Source: Pseudothermotoga sp. (GTDB lineage Bacteria; Thermotogota; Thermotogae; Thermotogales; DSM-5069). From it: 19,689 nucleotides of DNA. The translations under genes and the position numbers were made by a program. Location: assembly GCA_028276125.1 (NCBI GenBank), contig JAPYWY010000005.1, positions 1 through 19,689 on the forward strand. Direction: 5' to 3'. Position 1 is the first letter of the stretch, and every line of letters starts with the position of its first letter. Shown in pieces: positions 7,354 through 14,749 of the stretch. Under the pieces are notes generated by a model. It searched no databases, had not been told where the DNA came from, and was given only the letters and a program-made list of their open reading frames with translations.

Positions 7354-7955
7354 CTGAGTCCCACCTTCTTGAAGACCGTCTCCAAGCTGTTTTCTCCGGG
7401 TATCAGTAACATGTACGAGCTGATGGTCTGCATGCCTTCTATGCTCAGTTCGGTCTCGACGTATATTGCACTGTCTTCGTAAGATGCTGTGGGCAACAAA
7501 GCCTCAGAAATGATCGCCGCGAGCATATCCACAGTGAGATCTGGTGGCAAAGGATCGAGATACAAGCCCGTGAATTCCGCAAGCGCGGTTATGTAAGAAC
7601 CGCACATTATGTTGCCGACTTCCTTCAGCGCAGACTTCGAAAGTTCATCGAGCTGAGTCACGTCCTCGCAAGGTGAACCTAACAGATCTTGGAGAATCCT
7701 CTTCGCCGCCAGCCTGTTCAGCACGAGCAAGACATCGAAGTTGATATCACCGTGCACCGACATCCTCACGCCCACGACGAGATCCTCAGGTTCTGGGAAT
7801 ATGAAAGATATCTTGGATATCGGAACGACCTCGGCTTTGGGAACGGTGATCTCAACCTTTTTGTTCGTCAGCTGCGACAGAGCCGTGGCTGCGTTGCCCG
7901 TCCCGATGTTTCCAACTTCTTTGAGCAAATCGAGTTCCTTCTCTGAAAGGACCAT
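7350..7955 (-). CDS. cheC: CheY-P phosphatase CheC
   Basis: A 201-aa CheC with two phosphatase signatures of the CheC/FliY/CheX type. The first is KEVGNIGTGNA (E13, N16) and the second is SALKEVGNIMCGS (S108, E112, N115). Both sites have the E..N pair that attacks CheY-P, so both could be active. The spacing is that of the CheC class rather than of FliY, which adds a C-terminal FliN domain; this protein ends soon after the second half. Start ATG 7955 has an excellent GGAGGAGGTG ribosome site located in the end of the PilZ gene. The 4-nt overlap with cheD fits the known CheC-CheD heterodimer, which needs balanced expression. The CheY target is encoded in the same gene run. Confidence 0.96.
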   Translation of the reverse strand: MVLSEKELDLLKEVGNIGTGNAATALSQLTNKKVEITVPKAEVVPISKISFIFPEPEDLVVGVRMSVHGDINFDVLLVLNRLAAKRILQDLLGSPCEDVTQLDELSKSALKEVGNIMCGSYITALAEFTGLYLDPLPPDLTVDMLAAIISEALLPTASYEDSAIYVETELSIEGMQTISSYMLLIPGENSLETVFKKVGLR

Positions 7956-7956
7956 T

Positions 7957-8640
7957 CTACACCTCCTCCCGCAACTTCCTCAGTTTGATCTCCTGCTGGA
8001 AGACGTAGGAAACCAGGGCTTTTTCAAGCTCCGGTGGTACATCCAAAAACTGTACACCGTACTCGTGAAAGCCCGTCGTTTGGTTCAGGCCCGCGTAACG
8101 AACGATCTGCGACTTTTGATTGGAAAGCCTCAAGTCTGTCAAATCCAGTTCGACATAGATGATCTGTCCCACCTTTAAAAACTTCGAGGTGCACATCAAC
8201 ATTCCACCGGCGCTGAAATCCCTCGTCAAGAAAGAATATCTTCCTTCTTCATTCTCGATCGTGAAACTTCCGTTCAAAACTAAAGGTATGCGAACGTACC
8301 TTCTCCTTTGAACTCTGTCCACTTGTTCTGGAACGGTGACGTACATGACCAGAAGGTTCGATTCTTGATCTCTCCCATAATCCAACACACGGCTACTGAA
8401 CGCATAAACTACCTTGTCGGCGATCACGGTCATACGAATGAATTCGCCGCGTGGTAGTGGCAAAAACCTGCCTTGGTAACTCGGCATCGCGATCTTGAGC
8501 ACACCCCTGTCGAAGTAGGTATCGTGCACACTACTCTTCAGTTTCAACTTCTCACCCTTCTTGTCTTCGAAGTCTATCACGAGTGGCATGCCAGGTCTGA
8601 TCACATCTTTTGCGTTGACCTTCACAACGTATTCCACCAT
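7957..8640 (-). CDS. PilZ-domain c-di-GMP receptor, YcgR/FlgZ-like flagellar brake
   Basis: A 227-aa protein with a YcgR-type N-terminal domain (~1-105, beta-rich) and a C-terminal PilZ domain (~110-220). The c-di-GMP-binding residues are present: the basic RRRYVR loop (R113...R117, fitting RxxxR) and DFSAGG (D141, S143, G146, fitting DxSxxG). YcgR/FlgZ proteins bind c-di-GMP and slow or bias the flagellar motor, linking second-messenger level to motility. The gene sits between flhG and cheC with only 6 nt to the upstream gene, inside a flagellar operon, which supports a motor-brake role over pilus or cellulose control. Start ATG 8640 has a GAAGGT ribosome site. The gene name is left open because ycgR, flgZ and ypfA are all used for this architecture. 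Confidence 0.9.
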   Translation of the reverse strand: MVEYVVKVNAKDVIRPGMPLVIDFEDKKGEKLKLKSSVHDTYFDRGVLKIAMPSYQGRFLPLPRGEFIRMTVIADKVVYAFSSRVLDYGRDQESNLLVMYVTVPEQVDRVQRRRYVRIPLVLNGSFTIENEEGRYSFLTRDFSAGGMLMCTSKFLKVGQIIYVELDLTDLRLSNQKSQIVRYAGLNQTTGFHEYGVQFLDVPPELEKALVSYVFQQEIKLRKLREEV

Positions 8641-8646
8641 CGACCT

Positions 8647-9477
8647 TCATCCCATGCCGAACAAGAGTTTGACTCTCTCCATGAACGACAGTTTCTTTGC
8701 AACGATCCTGTTCGTTATCCTATCGGCGATACCATGTATGGCCAGCGATGGTTGAGAGGTCTTCTTGAGGACCACGAAAGGAATCTGCCTTGCGACACTT
8801 TCTCTGACTAAAGGTTCGAGCTTCATCAGATGCGTCGAATCGAAGTTCACACCGACGAACTTGCTCACCACCGAGCTGAACTTCTCGACGACTTTCCTAC
8901 CTTCCCTCAAATCTTTCACCATGTTCATCACAACGTGGAAACTGATAGGTTCGAGCCCTTTCAAGACCAGTATCTTGACGAAGGTGTAAGCGTTCACCAA
9001 CGCTGTTGGCTCGGTCGCCGTGAGGACGAGTACGTGATCGCTACTCAGGTAAAACCTCTCCAGTTGCTCGTTGAAGCCAGGCGGAAAGTCGAAGATGATG
9101 TAATCGTAATCTTCTCCGATCTTTCTCAGTTCGTTCACCACTCTACCTTTATCTTCCACGTTGAACGTGATGAGGTCTTCCACGTCCATGCCCGTGCTTA
9201 TGAGGTCCACGCCGTACGGAGTTCTGAAGATCACCTCTTCTATGCCCACCTTCTTTTTGAGAAAATCTTTCAGCGTGAACTTGGGTGTGACACCCATGAG
9301 TATTTCCGCGTTGGCAAAACCTGCATCGGTGTCGAAGAGGAGTACCCTGTGCCCACGCTCCTGCAAAACTACGGATAGGTTGACGGCAACCACTGTCTTG
9401 CCGACTCCACCCTTACCACTGGCGACGCTCACCATCCTTGCGCGAGAACCGTAAAGCCCCTCAGCTTGATTGGGCAA
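8647..9477 (-). CDS. flhG: Flagellum number regulator FlhG (MinD-like ATPase, YlxH/FleN)
   Basis: A 276-aa ParA/MinD-family ATPase. The deviant Walker A SGKGGVGKT spans 20-28 with the signature Lys at 22; DTDAGFANAEILMG (49-62) is the FlhG/MinD switch, and IIFDFPPGF (127-135) is Walker B. A C-terminal amphipathic stretch (FMERVKLLFGMG) resembles the membrane-targeting helix of MinD/FlhG. FlhG limits flagellar number and controls FlhF by activating its GTPase. The start is TTG 9477, supported by a GAGAGGTG ribosome site 7 nt upstream and by NQAEGL (3-8), which matches the N-terminal DQAxxL(R) activator motif that contacts FlhF. It overlaps the end of flhF by 17 nt. The last residue of the activator motif is Tyr (Y9) where Arg is usual. 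Confidence 0.93.
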   Translation of the reverse strand: MPNQAEGLYGSRARMVSVASGKGGVGKTVVAVNLSVVLQERGHRVLLFDTDAGFANAEILMGVTPKFTLKDFLKKKVGIEEVIFRTPYGVDLISTGMDVEDLITFNVEDKGRVVNELRKIGEDYDYIIFDFPPGFNEQLERFYLSSDHVLVLTATEPTALVNAYTFVKILVLKGLEPISFHVVMNMVKDLREGRKVVEKFSSVVSKFVGVNFDSTHLMKLEPLVRESVARQIPFVVLKKTSQPSLAIHGIADRITNRIVAKKLSFMERVKLLFGMG

Positions 9478-10570
9478 TTCTCAACACCTCTCTCGAGAGA
9501 AGATGGGCGATGTCCTTCGCGTTCGCTTCCACGATGTCCTCGGGTACCCTCTGACCGTTGGTGATGAAAGCGACAGGTATCCCACCTACGAGTGGAGCGT
9601 TGATGAGATGTCCGAAGGTCCGTGTCTCATCCATCTTCGTGAGGATCAGATGTGTGTGTCTGGCGACCTGGAACCTTTCGAGTACGTCCTTGAGGTCTGA
9701 AAACCTCGAATTCATACTGATCACCAAGAAAGCCAGGTTTGGCTGTATCACGTCGAACAGAGCTTTGAGTTCGCTCATTTGCATATCGTTGTTCTGACTC
9801 CTACCAGCCGTATCGATCAGCACAACGTCGAAAGACTTCATCGCATCGAGTTCCATCTTCGCTTCTTTCGGCGTGTAAGCGACCCTCATGGGTATGTCCA
9901 TGATCGTTGCGTAGGTTTTCAGCTGGTCCGTCGCCGCGATCCTGTAGGTGTCCAGCGTGAGGATGGCCAGCTGCTTCTTCTCAACGATCTTCAATCTCGC
10001 AGCGAGTTTTGCGAGCGTCGTGGTCTTGCCGACACCCGTTGGTCCACTGAAGAGGACTGTGCCCTCCAAGGCTGGTACTTCGGTTTTGACGAAAGCCAAA
10101 AGGTGTTCTGCCAAAGACCGTCGCAAAGAATCGTCCAAGCTCACGTCTCCATAGCTTATCCTCAAATACTCGACTATCTTGCCCGCAACCGTTTGATCCA
10201 CCTCTTGAGCCTGTAAACCCTTCAGTATCCTTTGAAGGTTCTGTGGCAAATCGTTCAACCTCTGCATACCGAGCATCTGCTTCATCTCTTGCAACATCTG
10301 CTTGAGTTCCCTGATCTCTTCCTCCTGCCTTTTTTCTCTGTTCTTCACGAGCAACTCTTGCAGCTTATAGACTTCACTGCTTTCAGTCTTTTCCTGTTCT
10401 TTGTCTTCACAGACGGCGGTCACTTCGAGGTATCTTTTGGCACCTATTCCGAGGAATCCACCCTTCTTGATACTGCGCGTACTGAGTATGATGGCGTCCT
10501 CACCAAGATCTTTCTTTATTTGCTCGAGCGCTTCCTTTATATCGTTGACGATGTACTTCTTCATCTTCAC
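9461..10570 (-). CDS. flhF: Flagellar SRP-like GTPase FlhF
   Basis: A 369-aa SRP-family GTPase that marks the site of new flagella. The N-terminal B domain (~1-60) is basic, followed by a Glu/Gln/Lys-rich coiled-coil-like segment (~61-115), then the N domain (~120-165) and G domain (~170-369). G-domain motifs are visible: P-loop GPTGVGKTTT (176-185), DTYRIAATDQL (207-217), DTAGR (254-258) and TKMD (311-314). Its partner FlhG is encoded directly downstream with a 17-nt overlap. The start is GTG 10570, overlapping the flhA stop as GTGA. An in-frame ATG at 10564 is better spaced (8 nt) from a GTGAGG ribosome site and may be used; the difference is two residues. Confidence 0.95.
   Translation of the reverse strand: MKMKKYIVNDIKEALEQIKKDLGEDAIILSTRSIKKGGFLGIGAKRYLEVTAVCEDKEQEKTESSEVYKLQELLVKNREKRQEEEIRELKQMLQEMKQMLGMQRLNDLPQNLQRILKGLQAQEVDQTVAGKIVEYLRISYGDVSLDDSLRRSLAEHLLAFVKTEVPALEGTVLFSGPTGVGKTTTLAKLAARLKIVEKKQLAILTLDTYRIAATDQLKTYATIMDIPMRVAYTPKEAKMELDAMKSFDVVLIDTAGRSQNNDMQMSELKALFDVIQPNLAFLVISMNSRFSDLKDVLERFQVARHTHLILTKMDETRTFGHLINAPLVGGIPVAFITNGQRVPEDIVEANAKDIAHLLSREVLRIAQSS
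9485..9492 (-). promoter_or_regulatory. Ribosome binding site deciding the TTG start of flhG
   Basis: On the minus strand this reads GAGAGGTG, close to the anti-Shine-Dalgarno complement, with a 7-nt spacer to TTG 9477. It lies inside the 3' end of flhF. It favours the TTG over the in-frame internal ATG (residue 15), which would remove the FlhF-activating N-terminal motif. Confidence 0.7.
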
Positions 10571-12612
10571 AGCCTCACCACACCCTCAACCTGAAGCACA
10601 CGATCTTCGGGAACCTCTTCATAGGCGATGACGGGCACATTCGGCAGGAATCTTTTGACAATTTGGGCTAAGTACGGCCTTATCGCACCAGAACAAACAA
10701 CGAGGGGTGAAAAGCCTTTCTTCATGAGCGTCTCGAGTCGGTTCGACAGATTCTCCATGATCTCTCTGAGTATCTGAGGATTCAAAACGATTTTCTTCTC
10801 ACCGCCGACGTCCTGAAGAGATTCAACGAGCCGTTTTTCCAGTTCTCCGTCGAGCGCCACGGCGTGCAGTTTACCATCCTCGCTGATCAGTGATTGAACG
10901 ATCTGCCTCTTCAAAGCCCTTCTCACTTGCTCGGTGAGATAGACCAAGTCCGTGGATTTTTCTGCGTACTCGAGTAGCGTCTCGAATATCAGCGGTAAGT
11001 TCCTGATGCTTACGCCTTCGCTGAGGAGCCTCTGCAAAATCTTCTTCACATCGCCAGCCTTCAAGACCGAAGGTATCAGATCGCTGACCAACTGCGGAAA
11101 CTTTTCTCTCAGACCATCGAGCAACATGTTGAATTCCCTCGAACCCAGCAAATCGGCTGCATTGCGCTTCAAAGTCTCCGTCAGGTGAGTTATGAAAACC
11201 GTCGGTGGGTCGACCACCGTGTAACCCAACCTTGTTGCTTCCTCCTTGCGCGAGGAGTCTATCCAGAACGCTTGAAGACCGAAGGCAGGCTCCTTCACAG
11301 CGATGCCCGTCACCTTCTCGGTCGCAGTGCCTGGATTGATCGCGAGCAACCTGTTGGGTATCAATTCGTAGCGTGCCACCTCCGCGCCCCTGATTCTTAT
11401 GAGATACTCGTTGGGTTTCAAAAGCACGCTGTCTCGAACTCTGATGGGCGATACGACTAATCCCAAATCGTACGCGATCTGTTTTCGGACCATCGCGATC
11501 CTCTCCAAGAGATCTCCACCCTGAGATGGGTCTGCCAAGGGTATCAGTCCGTAACCTATCTCAACTTCCACGGTGTCACTCTGGATCACTTCGGCGATCT
11601 CCTGAGGTGTCGTCAAGATCGGCTTCGGCGGCGCAGGAGCAGCGGGTGCACCGGCCGGAGCCGGCGCAACTTGTTTCGGCGCGACCCTCGAGGAATAGAA
11701 GGCGAGTGCAAGAAACGCGATACCTATGATCGAGGCGGTCATGGGCAACGGCGTGGCCAATCCGAGGAACAAGAGTATGAAACCAGTTATGGTTATCACC
11801 TTTCTCTCGCTCGAAAGTTCCTTCACAAGGTCTTGGCCGAGGTTCTCCTTGGCGGCCGCGCGTGAGACCAATATGCCCGTGGCAGTTGAAACGAGCAGGG
11901 CTGGAATCTGTGTCACGAGGCCGTCTCCCACGGTGAGTAACGCGTAAACCTGTGCCGCCTGCGCAAAGCTCAAATTGTGCTTCAAGACACCTATCAGGAT
12001 TCCTCCGATTATGTTCACGAGCACGATTATGATGCTCGCGATGGCGTCCCCCCTCACGAACTTCGAAGCACCGTCCATCGCACCGTAAAAGTCCGCCTCG
12101 CGTCTTATGAGTTCTCTTCGTTTTCGTGCCTCTTCCTCACTGATCAGACCCGCGTTCAGATCCGCATCGACACTCATTTGCTTTCCGGGCATTGCGTCTA
12201 ACGTGAACCTTGCCGCGACTTCCGCTATGCGCTCGGCACCGCGCGTTATCACAATGAACTGAATGACGACCAGTATCAAGAAGATCACTAGTCCAACGAT
12301 GTAATCACCTTTGACGACGAACTCTCCGAACGTCCTTATGACCCTACCGCCGAACTTCTCTCCTTCAAGGAGTATCAGCCTCGTCGAGGCCACGTTCAAC
12401 GCCAACCTGAACAGGGTGATTATGAGCAAGAGCGTGGGGAAAGACGACATGTCGAGCGCATGTCTGACGTACATCGACGAGAGCAGAACGATCATCGACA
12501 AAGCAATGTTGAGCAGCTGGAAAAAGTCCAGCGCGAAGTCCGGTATCGGAATGATCATCAAAAGAACGATCGCAACGACCGCGACGGCAACAAAAACATC
12601 TAACCCCTTCAC
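10567..12612 (-). CDS. flhA: Flagellar export gate protein FlhA
   Basis: A 681-aa FlhA, the large export-gate component of the flagellar type III secretion system. The N-terminal ~310 residues hold about eight membrane segments. Between them lies the conserved cytoplasmic FHIPEP region (AMPGKQMSVDADLNAGLIS, ~140-158, then RREADFYGAMDGASKFVRGDA) and the GDGLVTQIPALL segment. The C-terminal ~345 residues are the cytoplasmic domain that docks chaperone-substrate complexes. The two are joined by an unusually Pro/Ala-rich linker (~310-331). The start is GTG 12612 with an AAGGGAG ribosome site 7 nt upstream. This is the only flagellar gene here preceded by a gap (37 nt) with a promoter-like sequence. 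Its end overlaps the flhF start by 4 nt. Confidence 0.97.
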   Translation of the reverse strand: MKGLDVFVAVAVVAIVLLMIIPIPDFALDFFQLLNIALSMIVLLSSMYVRHALDMSSFPTLLLIITLFRLALNVASTRLILLEGEKFGGRVIRTFGEFVVKGDYIVGLVIFLILVVIQFIVITRGAERIAEVAARFTLDAMPGKQMSVDADLNAGLISEEEARKRRELIRREADFYGAMDGASKFVRGDAIASIIIVLVNIIGGILIGVLKHNLSFAQAAQVYALLTVGDGLVTQIPALLVSTATGILVSRAAAKENLGQDLVKELSSERKVITITGFILLFLGLATPLPMTASIIGIAFLALAFYSSRVAPKQVAPAPAGAPAAPAPPKPILTTPQEIAEVIQSDTVEVEIGYGLIPLADPSQGGDLLERIAMVRKQIAYDLGLVVSPIRVRDSVLLKPNEYLIRIRGAEVARYELIPNRLLAINPGTATEKVTGIAVKEPAFGLQAFWIDSSRKEEATRLGYTVVDPPTVFITHLTETLKRNAADLLGSREFNMLLDGLREKFPQLVSDLIPSVLKAGDVKKILQRLLSEGVSIRNLPLIFETLLEYAEKSTDLVYLTEQVRRALKRQIVQSLISEDGKLHAVALDGELEKRLVESLQDVGGEKKIVLNPQILREIMENLSNRLETLMKKGFSPLVVCSGAIRPYLAQIVKRFLPNVPVIAYEEVPEDRVLQVEGVVRL

Positions 12613-12634
12613 ACTTTCGCTCCCTTAACATTAA

Positions 12635-12643
12635 ATTATAGCA
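12635..12643 (-). promoter_or_regulatory. Candidate extended -10 promoter for flhA and downstream genes
   Basis: On the minus strand the flhB-flhA gap contains TGCTATAAT, a perfect sigma-A -10 hexamer with a TGn extension. The matching -35 region, inside the end of flhB, is poor, as expected if the extended -10 compensates. A start site about 7 nt downstream would leave a short leader containing the AAGGGAG ribosome site and the GTG of flhA. It could drive flhA-flhF-flhG-PilZ-cheC-cheD-fliA separately from the cheA-fliP-flhB part. Supported by sequence only. Confidence 0.5.
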
Positions 12644-12649
12644 AGCATT

Positions 12650-13708
12650 TCATCTCAGCGAGTACACGTACGCGAGGATTTCTGCGACGGCCCTGTAAAG
12701 AGTCGGTGGGATCTGATCTCCGACCTCACAGGTTCTGTAGAGTTCCCAAGCGACCTGAGGGTTACGAACGACGGGCACGTTGTTGTTAGTGGCGATCTCG
12801 ACGATCCTTCTGGCGAGCTCATCCGCTCCCTTCGCCACGACCTCGGGAGCTTCCATCTGTTCAGAATCGTACTGCAGAGCGACAGCGATGTGCGTTGGGT
12901 TTGTTATGACGACGTCGGCCTCCGGGACCTTCTGAAGCATCCTTCCCCGCGCGAGCCTCATCATGATCTCGCGCTGTCGTCTCTTCACCTCGGGATTACC
13001 TTCGACCTCTTTGAACTCTTCCTTCAGTTCCTGTCTGGTCATGCGCAAGCTTTTTTCGAACTCCCATCTTTGAAAGAGATAGTCCAGCAGGGCCAAGGCC
13101 AGAATCGCTATCGCGCATCGAAAAAGCAAGGTGTTGATCAACTCCGCAAAGTACCAAGCCGCCGCAACAGGTTCAAGGTCAGTCAGACCGGGCAGTTCCC
13201 TGTAGCGCTGCTTGATCACGGTGTAAGAAACGTAACCCACGATCGCAAGTTTGACGAACGCTTTGAACAGTTCGAAGAGGTTTCGCAAAGAGAACATCCT
13301 TTTGAGTCCTTCGATCGGGTTGATCCTGTTCAAGTCCAACTTCAGAGGCTTGAAGGAGAACAAGAACTTGGTCTGCAAAGCGCCCGCAATTATTCCAAAC
13401 AAAGCAACGAGACCCATGAGAAGGATCAAGAGGATCAAAGGATCTTTGAAGAGCTGGAAAATGTGACTCGAGAGCGTTTCTGAATCCATCGGATCGAGTG
13501 CCAGAAAAAACGTGGACGCGTTCGCCAAGGACTTGCTGAGTTGAGGCAGGATCAGTCTCAGAACGATCGCCGCCGCGAAGAAACTCAAGGCCATGTTGAG
13601 CTCGCGTGATACGGCAACTTGTCCTTCTTCTCTGGCCTTCCTTCTCCGTCTGGGAGTGGGTTTCTCGGTTCTGTCTGGGTCGGCGAAGAGCTGTAGATCG
13701 ATCCTCAG
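12650..13708 (-). CDS. flhB: Flagellar export switch protein FlhB
   Basis: FlhB, the export gate switch protein that changes substrate specificity from hook to filament. It has four membrane segments (~residues 40-225) and a cytoplasmic domain with the self-cleaving NPTH motif (ITNPTH). The longest frame starts at ATG 13774, giving 374 aa with a charged N-terminal extension and a 70-nt overlap with fliR. I chose CTG 13708, whose CTGA overlaps the fliR stop: it gives 352 aa beginning L-RIDLQLFADPDRTEK, matching the typical FlhB N-terminus (as I recall M(K)LRVDLQ..FA..KTEKAT in Bacillus). It also puts NPTH at 270-273, very near the Salmonella position (N269-P270). No ATG, GTG or TTG exists in frame between the two. 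Without protein data the start stays uncertain; the identity does not. Confidence 0.95.
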   Translation of the reverse strand: MRIDLQLFADPDRTEKPTPRRRRKAREEGQVAVSRELNMALSFFAAAIVLRLILPQLSKSLANASTFFLALDPMDSETLSSHIFQLFKDPLILLILLMGLVALFGIIAGALQTKFLFSFKPLKLDLNRINPIEGLKRMFSLRNLFELFKAFVKLAIVGYVSYTVIKQRYRELPGLTDLEPVAAAWYFAELINTLLFRCAIAILALALLDYLFQRWEFEKSLRMTRQELKEEFKEVEGNPEVKRRQREIMMRLARGRMLQKVPEADVVITNPTHIAVALQYDSEQMEAPEVVAKGADELARRIVEIATNNNVPVVRNPQVAWELYRTCEVGDQIPPTLYRAVAEILAYVYSLR

Positions 13709-14472
13709 CGACTCAGGAAGAACTCTATGAAATTGACGGTCTTTTCGGCCAAACTTGCGCTCATCTCTGCCCATACACCTATCATTCCCGCCATCAAGAG
13801 CATACCAACGAGCACCTTCAAAGGCAAGCCCACCATGAACACGTTCATCTGTGGAACCAAGCGAGAAAGGATACCCAACGCCACCGAAACGACCAGCATG
13901 AAGCCGATCAGCGGCATACCAAACTTGAGTGCAACAACGAAGCTCTCCGAAGCTTTATCCATGAGCACGTCCATGAAGTTCAATCCGGAGAGCGAAGCCG
14001 TGAGTGAAAAATGTTTGAAGGAATCAACGATTGCTTGATAGACCAGCAAGTGTCCCTTTACAGTCACAAGAACGAACAAACCTATGGTGTACAGCAGTTC
14101 TCCATGCAGTGGAACTTCCTCGCGCTGCGGATCGAACAGTGAAGACATGGCAAATCCCATTTGAGTGCCGAAGACCTCACCTGCCAAACTGAGCCCTGTG
14201 AGCGGTAAGAGTGCCAAGAAACCAATCACGAGGCCGTACAGGTAGTTGTTCAGCATGCTGAGCACCAAGGTCAGAACGGGTATGTCCAAAGGTACACTCG
14301 GCTGAAGGATGGGAGTAACCAACCAACTCAGCAGCACCGCGAGCAGCACCTTGACCTGCAACGGCAAGAACCAATCTCCGAAAAAAGGTGCCACCGTGAA
14401 CATGCCAGCGATCCTGGTCAAAGCCAAGGCCCACACCAAGAACTTTTCTTGGACAAACTCGTACAGACTCAG
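13705..14472 (-). CDS. fliR: Flagellar export gate protein FliR
   Basis: FliR, an integral membrane export-gate protein that joins FliP and FliQ in the core. It has about six hydrophobic segments; RIAGMFTVAPFFGD near the N-terminus and EVFGTQMGFAMSSLFDPQ are family hallmarks. The first conventional start is TTG 14439 (244 aa), but that leaves only 8 residues before the conserved LTRIAG, where family members have ~16-19. The frame is open upstream to a stop inside the end of fliQ, and the only earlier start-like codons are CTG at 14472 and 14466. CTG 14472 lies one base beyond the fliQ stop, follows a GGGGAT ribosome-like sequence, and restores 255 aa starting LSLYEFVQEKFL. I therefore use it, with moderate certainty for the start and high certainty for the identity. 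Confidence 0.94.
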   Translation of the reverse strand: MSLYEFVQEKFLVWALALTRIAGMFTVAPFFGDWFLPLQVKVLLAVLLSWLVTPILQPSVPLDIPVLTLVLSMLNNYLYGLVIGFLALLPLTGLSLAGEVFGTQMGFAMSSLFDPQREEVPLHGELLYTIGLFVLVTVKGHLLVYQAIVDSFKHFSLTASLSGLNFMDVLMDKASESFVVALKFGMPLIGFMLVVSVALGILSRLVPQMNVFMVGLPLKVLVGMLLMAGMIGVWAEMSASLAEKTVNFIEFFLSR

Positions 14473-14473
14473 G

Positions 14474-14749
14474 TCAGATCATCCCCATGAATTTCTCGAG
14501 GATCTCTTGCATGTACTCGACCAGTTTTTGCAGCATCCAAGATCCAAGTAGCATGATAGTGAGGAAGGTCAAAATGATCTTTGGAGCGAAGGTCAAGGTT
14601 TGTTCATGAATCTGCGTGGCGGCTTGAAAAACTCCTATGATGAGCCCAGCGATCAAACTCACCAACAACGGTGGAGTTATCAAGATCAGAACGACTTCGA
14701 TACCCTCTTTCACAACGTCTACGAAGACATCCACGGTCAAGCCGATCAC
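14474..14749 (-). CDS. fliQ: Flagellar export gate protein FliQ
   Basis: FliQ, a two-helix membrane protein of the export gate. Both hydrophobic hairpins are visible (VVLILITPPLLVSLIAGLI and KIILTFLTIMLLGSWML), with the conserved FQAATQIHEQTL loop between them. The open frame extends to ATG 14791 (105 aa), overlapping fliP by 46 nt. The GTG at 14749 forms a GTGA overlap with the fliP stop and gives 91 aa, which is the standard FliQ length, so I chose it. The protein then begins IGLTVDVFVDVVKEGIEV, aligned with ordinary FliQ N-termini. It lies between fliP and fliR in the universal fliPQR order. Confidence 0.95.
   Translation of the reverse strand: MIGLTVDVFVDVVKEGIEVVLILITPPLLVSLIAGLIIGVFQAATQIHEQTLTFAPKIILTFLTIMLLGSWMLQKLVEYMQEILEKFMGMI

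Noticed and set aside
13709..13774. Possible separate small gene in the 5' extension of the flhB frame
   Set aside because: Only 22 codons long, in frame with flhB without a stop, entirely within the fliR coding end, and with its AGGTG element only 1 nt from the ATG.
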